This document shows positions 9,863-17,740 of a stretch of DNA of 33,210 nucleotides, piece by piece (position 1 is the stretch's first letter; the number at the start of each line of letters is the position of its first letter). Source of the DNA: Clostridia bacterium (GTDB lineage Bacteria; Bacillota; Clostridia; Oscillospirales; CAG-272). The notes below the pieces were generated by a model. The model searched no databases. It worked only from the letters and a program-made list of their open reading frames with translations, and had not been told where the DNA came from. The position numbers and the translations under genes were made by a program. The stretch is taken from NCBI GenBank assembly GCA_017631855.1, contig JAGBSP010000054.1, forward strand, positions 1 through 33,210. The letters are read 5' to 3'.

Positions 9863-11110
9863 ATGAATCAGGCATATAATATTGCAAAAGAACAGTATGC
9901 GACACTCGGAATTGACACTGATGCCGTCATCGAAAAACTTCGTACACTTCCCGTAGCTCTCCATTGCTGGCAGGGTGACGACGTCAAGGGATTTGACTTT
10001 AAGGGAGATCTCAGCGGCGGTATTCAGACGACGGGTAACTACCCCGGACGCGCAAGAACGCCCGACGAGCTGATGGCAGACATCGACAAGGTGCTTTCGC
10101 TTGACGGCGGTGCGCACAAGCTCAATCTGCACGCGTGCTACGCCATCTTTGAGGACGGCGAGTGGGCAGACCGCGACGCGTTTGAGCCCAAACACTTCGC
10201 AAAGTGGGTAGAATTCGCCAAGGCAAGAGGAATGGGCATTGACTTCAACCCTACCTTCTTCTCGCATCCCAAGGCAGATAGCGGTCTGACGCTTTCTTCG
10301 CCCGACGATGAGATTCGTAATTTCTGGATTCGCCACGGTCAGGCGTGCCTCAGAATTGCCGAATATTTCGCAGATGAAACGGGAATGCCCTGCGTAATGA
10401 ACGTGTGGATTCCCGACGGCTACAAGGATATTCCCGCCGACAGACTCTCCCCCAGACAGCGCTTTGCCGACTCGATGGATAAGATTCTCGGCATCGGCTA
10501 CGACCGCGAAAAGGTTCTCGTTTGTCTCGAATCGAAGGTGTTCGGTATCGGTGTTGAGTCTTACACGGTCGGTTCGGCAGAATTCGGACTTGGCTACGTG
10601 CTCAGCCGCGGTATTATTCCGCTGATGGATAACGGACATTATCATCCCACCGAGGTGGTTTCGGATAAGATTTCGTCGATGCTTTGCTTTGCACCCAAGC
10701 TCGCACTTCACGTAACGCGCGCCGTTCGTTGGGACTCCGACCACGTGATTCGTCTGGATGACGAAACGAAGGAGATTGCAAAGGAGATCGTAGCAAGCGG
10801 CAGAATGGACGATATCTGCATCGCGCTCGACTATTTCGATGCCAGCATCAACCGTATCGCTGCTTGGGTGCTCGGACTTCGTAACTTCCGTAAGGCAATG
10901 CTGATCGCAATGCTCACGCCTCACGCAGACCTCGCAAAGCTTCAGGCAGAGGGACGCTACACCGAGCTGATGCTCAAGCAGGAAAGCTACAAGGAATATC
11001 CTTGGGGCGCCGTTTGGGCAGAGTACTGCAACCGTTGCGGCGTGAAGGCAGGCGACGAGTGGTTCGATGAGGTTAAAACCTACGAGGAAGAAGTTCTTTC
11101 GAAGAGATAA
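9863..11110 (+). CDS. rhaA: L-rhamnose isomerase
   Basis: Converts L-rhamnose to L-rhamnulose, the substrate of the upstream RhaB; a metal-dependent TIM-barrel enzyme. 415 residues against about 419 in E. coli. Family motifs include LHCWQGDDVKGFD, GGIQTTGNYPGRA, KLNLHACYA, GIDFNPTFFSHP, MNVWIPDGYKDIP and the metal/substrate stretch MDNGHYHPTEVVSDKI. The start follows AAAGGGA. Last gene of the operon; hairpins at 11122-11259 follow. The rhamnulose-1-phosphate aldolase (rhaD) and a rhamnose transporter are not in the window. Very sure. Confidence 0.97.
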   Translation: MNQAYNIAKEQYATLGIDTDAVIEKLRTLPVALHCWQGDDVKGFDFKGDLSGGIQTTGNYPGRARTPDELMADIDKVLSLDGGAHKLNLHACYAIFEDGEWADRDAFEPKHFAKWVEFAKARGMGIDFNPTFFSHPKADSGLTLSSPDDEIRNFWIRHGQACLRIAEYFADETGMPCVMNVWIPDGYKDIPADRLSPRQRFADSMDKILGIGYDREKVLVCLESKVFGIGVESYTVGSAEFGLGYVLSRGIIPLMDNGHYHPTEVVSDKISSMLCFAPKLALHVTRAVRWDSDHVIRLDDETKEIAKEIVASGRMDDICIALDYFDASINRIAAWVLGLRNFRKAMLIAMLTPHADLAKLQAEGRYTELMLKQESYKEYPWGAVWAEYCNRCGVKAGDEWFDEVKTYEEEVLSKR

Positions 11111-11121
11111 GGACGCGATAC

Positions 11122-11152
11122 GTACCTTTTCTTTTGAAAAAGAAAAGGTACC
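11122..11152 (+). terminator. Long AT-rich hairpin just after rhaA
   Basis: GTACCTTTTCTTTT pairs with AAAAGAAAAGGTAC around a very small loop (about 13 bp with a 4-base loop). It begins 12 bases after the rhaA stop. There is no clean T-run behind it, so it could equally be a 3' stabilising hairpin or a small repeat element. The first of three consecutive hairpins. Confidence 0.5.
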
Positions 11153-11175
11153 GAAAAGAAAACTACACAAATTAA

Positions 11176-11201
11176 GGGACTAGGGATAGTCCCTTTCTTT
11201 T
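11176..11201 (+). terminator. Rho-independent terminator for the pyr-rha operon
   Basis: GGGACTA, loop GGGA, TAGTCCC, then TTTCTTTTG. A 7-bp GC-containing stem with a T-rich tail; the most terminator-like structure after rhaA. Confidence 0.75.
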
Positions 11202-11227
11202 GTGCGGATTTCGGCTTTCTAAGGAAC

Positions 11228-11259
11228 AAAACCGTCGGACACTACGTACCGACGGTTTT
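11228..11259. terminator. Second terminator-like hairpin, usable from both strands
   Basis: AAAACCGTCGG pairs perfectly with CCGACGGTTTT (11 bp) around a 10-base loop. The A- and T-runs at its two ends make it look bidirectional. It may insulate the dehydrogenase promoter from read-through. The remaining bases to 11433 hold the promoter at 11350-11378 and an AT-rich leader; I see no gene in this gap. Confidence 0.65.
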
Positions 11260-11349
11260 GGGATGCGATTTTATGAAAAGAAAAGTAAAAAAGCAAGTAA
11301 AATATTATAAAATTAATGAAGAAATCCCAAAGAATTCCTCAAAAGCATA

Positions 11350-11378
11350 TTGACTTTTTTATCACAAAGTGCTACAAT
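11350..11378 (+). promoter_or_regulatory. Sigma-A promoter of the 2-oxo-acid dehydrogenase operon
   Basis: TTGACT (11350-11355), a 17-base spacer, then TACAAT (11373-11378). Transcription would start near 11385, leaving a leader of about 50 bases with the ribosome site GAAAGGA at 11423-11429. Confidence 0.8.
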
Positions 11379-11433
11379 TAAAGTGCATATTTATCGAAAT
11401 GCAAATTTTGTAAATAAATACCGAAAGGAATGA

Positions 11434-12774
11434 ATGAATATGGCAACACCAATTATTATGCCTCGCCAGGGTCAGAGCGTTGAGTCCTGTATCATTACGG
11501 CGTGGAACAAAAAGGTCGGCGACACGGTAGCTGAGGGCGAGATCCTCTTCTCCTACGAAACCGACAAATCTTCGTTTGACGAGCCCGCTCCCGTCGCAGG
11601 TAAGCTTCTTGCGATTTTTGCCGAGGAGGGCGACGACGTTCCTTGTCTGGAAAACGTCTGCGTCATCGGTCAGGACGGTGAGGACTTCGCACAGTTTGCT
11701 CCCGCATCCGAGGATGCTCCCGCAGCTCCTGCCGCAGAGGCAGCTCCTGCAGAGGCAGTAGCTCCCGCAGCTGAGGCAGCTCCCGCAGAGGTAATCGCAC
11801 AGACGGGTGACGTCAGCGGTGCAATCTCTCCCAGAGCTCGCGCACTTGCCGCAAAGACGGGCGCAGATCTTCTGAAGGCAACTCCCACGGGTCCCAACGG
11901 ACGTATCATCGAGCGTGACGTACAGTCGCTGGTTGACCGCGGACTGACCGTTTCGGGCGCTGCTTCGGCAGGCTACACGACGGCAGTAGAGGGAAGCGGT
12001 ATCAATGGAAAGGTCGTTCTGAACGATCTGAATGCTCCCGCAGCAGCAGCTCCCGCAACAGTAGCAGCTCCTGCCGTTTCGGAGTACGAGGACGTCAAGC
12101 TTACGAACATCCGCAAGATCATCGCAAAGGCAATGGTAGATTCGCTGTCCTCGATGGCACAGCTTACCTTTACCTCGTCCTTCGACGCAACCAAGCTTCT
12201 CGCATACAGAAAGTCGCTCAAGGGCGCGGCTGAAAAGCTCGGTCTTGCAAATATTACGCTCAACGATATGATCCTCTTCGCAGTATCGCGCGTCATTCTG
12301 AAGTACAGAAACGCAAACGCACATATGCTTGGCGACACGATGCGTTACTTCAACACCGTCAACCTCGGTATTGCAGTTGACACCGATCGCGGACTGATGG
12401 TTCCCACCGTCTACCACGCAGAGAAGCTGACGCTCAACGAGCTTTCGAAGGAAGCAAAGACGGTCATCACGGCGGCACAGAGCGGAACGATCAATCCCGA
12501 CCTGCTCAAGGGCGCAACCTTTACGGTATCCAACCTCGGCTCGCTCGGTATCGAGTCCTTTACTCCCATCGTCAACCCGCCCCAGACCTGTATTCTCGGC
12601 GTTGACTGTGTCATGACGAGAATGAAAGAGGTAGACGGCGAGTACGTTCCTTATCCTGCAATGGGTCTTTCTCTGACGGTCGACCACAGAGTGCTCGACG
12701 GTGCAGACGCTGCAAGAATTCTCAAGGATATCGGCTTTGCGCTTGAAAATATTGATCTGCTTCTTGCAAAGTAA
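11434..12774 (+). CDS. pdhC: Dihydrolipoamide acyltransferase, E2 of a 2-oxo-acid dehydrogenase complex
   Basis: Core of a pyruvate-dehydrogenase-type complex; moves the acyl group from lipoyl-lysine to CoA. 446 residues. Order: one lipoyl domain (residues 1-80, lipoylated Lys45 in YETDKSSFDEP), an Ala/Pro-rich flexible linker (about 88-120), a peripheral-subunit-binding domain (SPRARALAAKTGADL to GRIIERDV), a second linker, and the catalytic domain ending in SLTVDHRVLDG, which holds the active-site His and Asp. The start is ambiguous: ATG at 11434 lies 4 bases after GAAAGGA, while ATG at 11440 (MATPIIMP, usual E2 beginning) lies 10 bases after it; I slightly favour 11440 on family grounds. 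First gene of an E2-E3-E1-lplA cluster. Acyl specificity (pyruvate or branched chain) is not proven. Confidence 0.93.
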   Translation: MNMATPIIMPRQGQSVESCIITAWNKKVGDTVAEGEILFSYETDKSSFDEPAPVAGKLLAIFAEEGDDVPCLENVCVIGQDGEDFAQFAPASEDAPAAPAAEAAPAEAVAPAAEAAPAEVIAQTGDVSGAISPRARALAAKTGADLLKATPTGPNGRIIERDVQSLVDRGLTVSGAASAGYTTAVEGSGINGKVVLNDLNAPAAAAPATVAAPAVSEYEDVKLTNIRKIIAKAMVDSLSSMAQLTFTSSFDATKLLAYRKSLKGAAEKLGLANITLNDMILFAVSRVILKYRNANAHMLGDTMRYFNTVNLGIAVDTDRGLMVPTVYHAEKLTLNELSKEAKTVITAAQSGTINPDLLKGATFTVSNLGSLGIESFTPIVNPPQTCILGVDCVMTRMKEVDGEYVPYPAMGLSLTVDHRVLDGADAARILKDIGFALENIDLLLAK

Positions 12775-12795
12775 TCGCAGAGAAAGGATTTTAAA

Positions 12796-14154
12796 ATGTA
12801 CGATTTAATTATTCTGGGCGGCGGTCCTGCCGGCTATAATGCCGCAGAGAGAGCAGGACATGCAGGCCTGAAAACGCTTGTTATTGAAGAAAGAGCACTC
12901 GGTGGTGTTTGCCTCAATGAAGGCTGTATCCCCACCAAGACGCTTCTGTATTCGGCAAAGATTTACGATTATGCCAAGCACGGCAAGGACTACGGTGTGA
13001 CCTTCGGCTCTGCCGAGATCGACCACGCCTTCGTTGTCAACCGCAAAAACGGTGTTGTTAAGCAGCTCGTTTCGGGCGTTGGCGCAAAGCTCAAGAAGAG
13101 CGGCGTTGAGGTTGTTAAGGCAACTGCCGTGATCAAGGAAAGAAATGCCGAGGGCTTCGTTGTCACTGCAGACGATAAGGAATACGTCGGAAAGCAGCTT
13201 CTGATTGCGACCGGTTCTTCTCCCGCGCTTCCCCCCATCGACGGTTTGGCTGACTCGCTGAAAGAAGGCTTTGCGCTGACCAACCGTGAGGTGCTCGACC
13301 TGAATGCCATTCCGAAGACGATTGTCGTCGTTGGCGGCGGTGTCATCGGACTTGAGATGGCGTCCTACTTCAACTCGGTTGGATCGAAGGTTTACGTCGT
13401 TGAGATGCTCGACCATATCGCAGGTCCTGTGGATCGCGAGATCTCGAAGCTTCTGCAGAAGGATTACGCTTCGCGCGGTGTAGAATTTATTCTCGGCGCA
13501 AGAGTTACCTCGATCAAGAACAAGACCGTGACCTATGAAAAGGACGGCAAGACGGTGGAAATTCCCGCCGATTACGCACTTGTTTCGATCGGCAGACGCG
13601 CAAGAACGGCAGGCATCGGATGCGAGAATATCGGTCTGAAGCTCGAGCGCGGCGCAATCGTTACGAACGAGCAGGGTAAGACCAACGTTCCCGGTGTCTG
13701 GGCGGCAGGCGACGTCAACGGAAAGTCGATGCTCGCACACACGGCATACCGCGAGGGCGAGGTTTGTATCAACAACATTCTCGGCAAGAAGGATCGCGTG
13801 AACTACGCGTCGATCCCCTCGGTCATCTACACCAACCCCGAGGTTGCGTCGGTCGGTGAAACCACCGAAACTGCCAAGGAGAAGGGACTTGACGTGGATA
13901 TTCAGAGCGTAACGCTCAAGTACAGCGGTCGTTACATTGCTGAGAACGAGCACGGCTACGGAATTCTCAAGGTCATTACCGACAAGAAGCATAAGAATAT
14001 CGTTGGACTTCATATGATCGGCTCCTATGCATCCGAGATCATCTACGGTGCGGCTATGATGGTGGAAACCGAGATGAGAGTCGAGGATATTCAGAAGCTC
14101 GTATTCCCGCACCCCACGGTTTGCGAAGTAATCCGCGAATCGATGTTTATGTAA
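12796..14154 (+). CDS. lpdA: Dihydrolipoamide dehydrogenase, E3
   Basis: FAD enzyme that reoxidises dihydrolipoyl-E2 with NAD+. 452 residues, without a fused lipoyl domain. FAD site ILGGGPAGYNAAERAG at the N-terminus, redox disulfide in GGVCLNEGCIPTKT, NAD site VVVGGGVIGLEMASYF, second FAD motif GVWAAGDVNG, and the C-terminal active-site pair in FPHPTVCE (His and Glu). The ribosome site GAAAGGA precedes the ATG by 8 bases. It lies 21 bases after E2, and the E1 gene follows 25 bases later, so all three are probably one operon. Very sure. Confidence 0.96.
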   Translation: MYDLIILGGGPAGYNAAERAGHAGLKTLVIEERALGGVCLNEGCIPTKTLLYSAKIYDYAKHGKDYGVTFGSAEIDHAFVVNRKNGVVKQLVSGVGAKLKKSGVEVVKATAVIKERNAEGFVVTADDKEYVGKQLLIATGSSPALPPIDGLADSLKEGFALTNREVLDLNAIPKTIVVVGGGVIGLEMASYFNSVGSKVYVVEMLDHIAGPVDREISKLLQKDYASRGVEFILGARVTSIKNKTVTYEKDGKTVEIPADYALVSIGRRARTAGIGCENIGLKLERGAIVTNEQGKTNVPGVWAAGDVNGKSMLAHTAYREGEVCINNILGKKDRVNYASIPSVIYTNPEVASVGETTETAKEKGLDVDIQSVTLKYSGRYIAENEHGYGILKVITDKKHKNIVGLHMIGSYASEIIYGAAMMVETEMRVEDIQKLVFPHPTVCEVIRESMFM

Positions 14155-14179
14155 ATTTTAAAAAAGGAGATATATTACA

Positions 14180-16666
14180 ATGCCTAAGAGTCAATACGTA
14201 GATCCCGGTAAAGCATTTGACGCCGGCTACATTCATTTTGAGGACATTCCCGTATGTCAGTACAACAAGACCCTCAAGGAAGAGATGAAGCTCTACACCA
14301 AAGAGGATATGATGCGCATCTATCGCGATATGGCAATCATTCGCGAGTTCGAGACGATGCTCAACGAAGTCAAGGTCAAGAGCTGCTACAACGGTGTTGA
14401 GTACAACAACCCCGGCCCTGCTCACCTTTCGATCGGTCAGGAAGCATCGGCAGTTGGTGAGGCTTACTGCCTTGATATCAACGACCTTTCCTTCGGTTCG
14501 CACCGTAGCCACGGTGAGATCCTTGCAAAGGGACTTTCCTCGATCGAGAAGCTCGACGAGAAGGAGCTTTACGACATTATGAAGGAATTCCTTGACGGCT
14601 CGGTTCTCGCAGTCGTTGAGAAGCACATGAACGCAGGCGGCAACGTCAAGGAGCTCGCAATCAACTTCCTGCTCTACGGCGCACTCGCTGAGATCTTTGC
14701 TCGTAAGACCGGCTTTAACCGCGGTCTTGGCGGATCGATGCACGCGTTCTTCATTCCCTTCGGTCTGATGCCCAACAACGCAATCGTTGGTGCGTCTGCT
14801 CCCATCGCACTCGGTGCGGCTCTCTATAAGAGATCGAACCATAAGCCCGGTATCGTTATCTCCAACTGCGGTGACGGTGCTACGGGTCGTGGACCTGTTC
14901 TTGAGTCTCTCAACTTTGCTTCGATGGATCAGATCACGAAGCTGTGGGGTATGGACGGCAAGTTCGAGGACGGCGGTATGCCCATCCTCTTCAACGTATT
15001 CAACAACCACTACGGTATGGGCGGTCAGACCCGCGGCGAGACGATGGGCTTCGATATGGTTGCTCGTCTTGGTGCAGGCTTCAATCCGAGCCAGATGCAC
15101 GCAGAGCGCGTCAACGGCTACGACCCGCTCGCAGTCATCGACGCTGTAACCCGCAAGAAGAAGCTGCTTCTTGAGGGCAAGGGTCCCGCACTTCTTGACG
15201 TCGTTACTTACCGTGTTTCGGGACACTCTCCTTCCGACTCTTCCACCTACCGTACGGCAGAGGAGATCGAGGCTTGGAAGGCAGCAGACCCGATCGTAGC
15301 ATTCAAGCAGAAGCTGATCCTCGGCGGTATCGCTACCGAGAACGAGTTTGCTACGATGCACGAGCAGATCACCGCTCGTATGACCGAGATCATGAAGCTC
15401 GCGATCAACGACGAGATCTCGCCTCGTATGGACCTCAACAAGGAGCCCGATGCAATCGCATCTCTGATGTTCTCGAACGAGAAGGTTGTCAGCATGGATC
15501 CCGAGCGCGAGCCCGACGTGCTGATGCCCACGGAAGAGTGTCCCAGAGTCAAGGAAATCAAGGGCAAGATCCGCACCGCAAAGGATGCAAACGGCAAGCC
15601 TGTTTCCAAGATGAAGATGTACAACGTCTGCGACGGTCTCTTTGAGCCGATCATTGACAAGTTCTATGAGGATCCCACGCTCATCGCTTACGGTGAAGAT
15701 AACCGTGACTGGGGTGGCGCATTCGGTGTTTACAAGAAGATGACCGAGGCAATTCCTTACCACAGATTCTTCAACTCTCCTATTTCCGAGTCGGCAATCG
15801 TCGGTTCGGCAGTAGGTTACGCAATGTGCGGCGGCCGTGCAATCGTTGAGCTGATGTATGCAGACTTTATCGGTTGTGCAGGCGACGAAATCTTCAACCA
15901 GATGGCAAAGTGGCAGGCAATGTCGGCAGGCATTTTGAAGATGCCGATCGTTCTCCGCGTTTCTGTTGGTTCGAAGTACGGCGCACAGCACTCTCAGGAC
16001 TGGACGGCACTCTGTGCTCATATCCCCGGTCTGAAGGTTGTATTCCCCTCGACTCCTACCGACGCAAAGGGTCTGATGACCAGTGCGCTCAACGGTACCG
16101 ACCCCGTTGTCTTCTTCGAGTCGCAGAGAGTTTACGGCTTCGGTGAAGAGTTCGTGAAGGACGGTGTTCCGGAAGGACACTTCGAGATTCCGTTCGGCGA
16201 GCCCGACGTGAAGAAGGAAGGTAAGGACGTTACCATTCTGACGGTTGGTGCAGTTCTTTACCGTGCAATGGAAGCTGCTAAGATTCTTGAGGAGCAGTAC
16301 GGCATTTCCGCAGAAGTCATCGACACCCGTTCGATCGTTCCTTTCAACTATGAAAAGGTTATCGAGTCGGTCAAGAAGACGGGTAAGGTTCTCATCGTCG
16401 GCGACGCTTGCGAGCGTGGATCGATTATGAGAGATATGGCGTCCAACATCACCGAGCTTGCATTCGATTACCTCGATGGACCTCCCGTAGTTGTTGGTTC
16501 TCGTAACTGGATCACGCCTTCGTTCGAGCTTGAGAAGAGCTTCTTCCCGCAGGCAAGCTGGATCATCTCCGCACTTGCTGAAAAGATCATGCCGATTCCC
16601 GGATACGTTCCTGAGGTGAACTTCACCGAGATCGAAAAGATTGAGCGCGCAAAGAAGGGTATCTAA
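14180..16666 (+). CDS. 2-oxo-acid dehydrogenase E1, alpha and beta fused in one chain
   Basis: Thiamine-diphosphate decarboxylase that starts the complex cycle, passing the acyl group to E2. 828 residues, where alpha (about 350) and beta (about 330) are usually separate. The alpha half runs to about residue 430 with GFNRGLGGSMHAF, the ThDP motif GDGATG (231-236) to NN (275-276), and VSGHSPSDSSTYRT. The beta half starts near residue 475 and contains AYGEDNRDWGG, NSPISESAIVGSAVGYA and VSVGSKYGAQHSQDW. Between GDG and NN there are 41 residues instead of the usual 25-27, and there is extra sequence before GLGGSMH. AAGGAG precedes the ATG by 10 bases. Context with E2, E3 and lplA suggests pyruvate; a branched-chain or acetoin substrate is possible. 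Confidence 0.9.
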   Translation: MPKSQYVDPGKAFDAGYIHFEDIPVCQYNKTLKEEMKLYTKEDMMRIYRDMAIIREFETMLNEVKVKSCYNGVEYNNPGPAHLSIGQEASAVGEAYCLDINDLSFGSHRSHGEILAKGLSSIEKLDEKELYDIMKEFLDGSVLAVVEKHMNAGGNVKELAINFLLYGALAEIFARKTGFNRGLGGSMHAFFIPFGLMPNNAIVGASAPIALGAALYKRSNHKPGIVISNCGDGATGRGPVLESLNFASMDQITKLWGMDGKFEDGGMPILFNVFNNHYGMGGQTRGETMGFDMVARLGAGFNPSQMHAERVNGYDPLAVIDAVTRKKKLLLEGKGPALLDVVTYRVSGHSPSDSSTYRTAEEIEAWKAADPIVAFKQKLILGGIATENEFATMHEQITARMTEIMKLAINDEISPRMDLNKEPDAIASLMFSNEKVVSMDPEREPDVLMPTEECPRVKEIKGKIRTAKDANGKPVSKMKMYNVCDGLFEPIIDKFYEDPTLIAYGEDNRDWGGAFGVYKKMTEAIPYHRFFNSPISESAIVGSAVGYAMCGGRAIVELMYADFIGCAGDEIFNQMAKWQAMSAGILKMPIVLRVSVGSKYGAQHSQDWTALCAHIPGLKVVFPSTPTDAKGLMTSALNGTDPVVFFESQRVYGFGEEFVKDGVPEGHFEIPFGEPDVKKEGKDVTILTVGAVLYRAMEAAKILEEQYGISAEVIDTRSIVPFNYEKVIESVKKTGKVLIVGDACERGSIMRDMASNITELAFDYLDGPPVVVGSRNWITPSFELEKSFFPQASWIISALAEKIMPIPGYVPEVNFTEIEKIERAKKGI

Positions 16667-16689
16667 CTTTATTGCAAATCTTATGAAAG

Positions 16690-16727
16690 GATTTCGGGCA
16701 TAGCAATATGCCCGAAATCGGTTTTTT
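16690..16727 (+). terminator. Strong hairpin with T-run abutting the lplA start codon
   Basis: GATTTCGGGCATA, loop GCAA (a GNRA tetraloop), TATGCCCGAAATC, then GG and six T residues that touch the lplA ATG at 16728. A 13-bp perfect stem plus T-run is a typical intrinsic terminator for the E1 gene. Its position between a GAAAGGA site (16685-16691) and the lplA start also suggests an attenuator or translation-control element. Confidence 0.8.
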
Positions 16728-17690
16728 ATGAAGTATTATCGATTAAAAACAACCAATCCTTACCAAAATCTCGCCGTAGAGGAGTATCTGTTCCGTCACA
16801 CGGACGATGACGTATTTATGCTCTGGCAGAATGAGCCGACCGTGGTGATCGGAAAAAATCAGAATGCCTATGCCGAGGTGGATCTTTCCTATGCCAAGGA
16901 GCAGGGAATTCATATCAGCCGACGCATTACGGGCGGCGGCGCGGTCTATCACGATCTGAAAAATCTGAATTTTACCTTTATTACGTCGCAAGAGAAGGCG
17001 GCGGTGCTCGACTATGCCTATTTTACCGAGCCGATCATTCGCGCGCTTGCAGAGCTGGGACTTTCTTGTTCTTTGAGTGGACGCAACGACCTCGAATGTG
17101 ACGGCAGAAAGTTTTCGGGCAACGCGCAGCACGCCGAGGGCGGACGCATTTTGCACCACGGAACGATTCTGTTTGATACCGACGTGTCGGTGATGTCGAA
17201 GGTGCTCCGCGTCGACCGTGAGAAGCTCGAAGTTCGGGCGGTCAAGTCGCACGCGAGCCGAGTGGTCAATCTGAAGGAGCTTTTGGGTGATTCGATTGAC
17301 GTCACGGGACTGATTTCGCATATCGAAACGTTTGTGCTTGGGACGATGGGTGCAGAAGCGGCAGTTTTGCCGAAGAGTGCCGAGATCGACGCGCTTTGCG
17401 CAAGAAACGCCAGTGAAGCGTGGAATTTGTCCGAAAAGCGCTATTTGACGAGCTATACCGTTCACCGCAAGAAAAAATATCCGTTTGGACTTGTCAAGCT
17501 CTCGATGGAAATGGAGAAAGATCGCATTGCGGGAATTCTGATCTCGGGCGATTTCTTCGGAACGCAACCGATCGAGGTGCTGGAGCAAATGCTTGTCGGG
17601 CAGGACGTCAACGAGCTCTCTCCCATAGAGCTCGATCCGTATATCGCGGGAATGAGCTTTTCGGAGCTTGAAGAATTGATACAATCATAA
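16728..17690 (+). CDS. lplA: Lipoate-protein ligase A
   Basis: Activates lipoate with ATP and attaches it to lysine of lipoyl domains, here presumably Lys45 of the E2 encoded upstream. 320 residues, normal length. RRITGGGAVYHDLKNLNFTF (residues 65-84) binds lipoyl-adenylate, and GRKFSGNAQ supplies the catalytic Lys127. A C-terminal accessory domain follows (GDFFGTQPIEVLEQMLVG). The N-terminus MKYYRLKTTNPYQNLAVEEY matches the family, which supports the start at 16728, although no ribosome site lies in the usual place: a hairpin and T-run directly precede it. Ends in a shared terminator at 17690-17721. Confidence 0.95.
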   Translation: MKYYRLKTTNPYQNLAVEEYLFRHTDDDVFMLWQNEPTVVIGKNQNAYAEVDLSYAKEQGIHISRRITGGGAVYHDLKNLNFTFITSQEKAAVLDYAYFTEPIIRALAELGLSCSLSGRNDLECDGRKFSGNAQHAEGGRILHHGTILFDTDVSVMSKVLRVDREKLEVRAVKSHASRVVNLKELLGDSIDVTGLISHIETFVLGTMGAEAAVLPKSAEIDALCARNASEAWNLSEKRYLTSYTVHRKKKYPFGLVKLSMEMEKDRIAGILISGDFFGTQPIEVLEQMLVGQDVNELSPIELDPYIAGMSFSELEELIQS

Positions 17691-17721
17691 AAAATCGCAG
17701 TCGTATGACTGCGATTTTTTT
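17690..17721. terminator. Bidirectional terminator between lplA and a DeoR gene
   Basis: AAAAATCGCAGTC, loop GTAT, GACTGCGATTTTT, followed by more T. A 13-bp stem with A-run and T-run on its two sides; it serves lplA on the plus strand and the DeoR gene ending at 17741 on the minus strand. Confidence 0.88.
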
Positions 17722-17740
17722 GGTTGTGCCTTTGGTCGTG

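Noticed and set aside
14180-16666. Frameshift or missing stop between separate E1 alpha and beta genes
   Set aside because: The frame is continuous, with a normal-looking linker, no remnant ribosome site or start at the junction, and normal codon use throughout.
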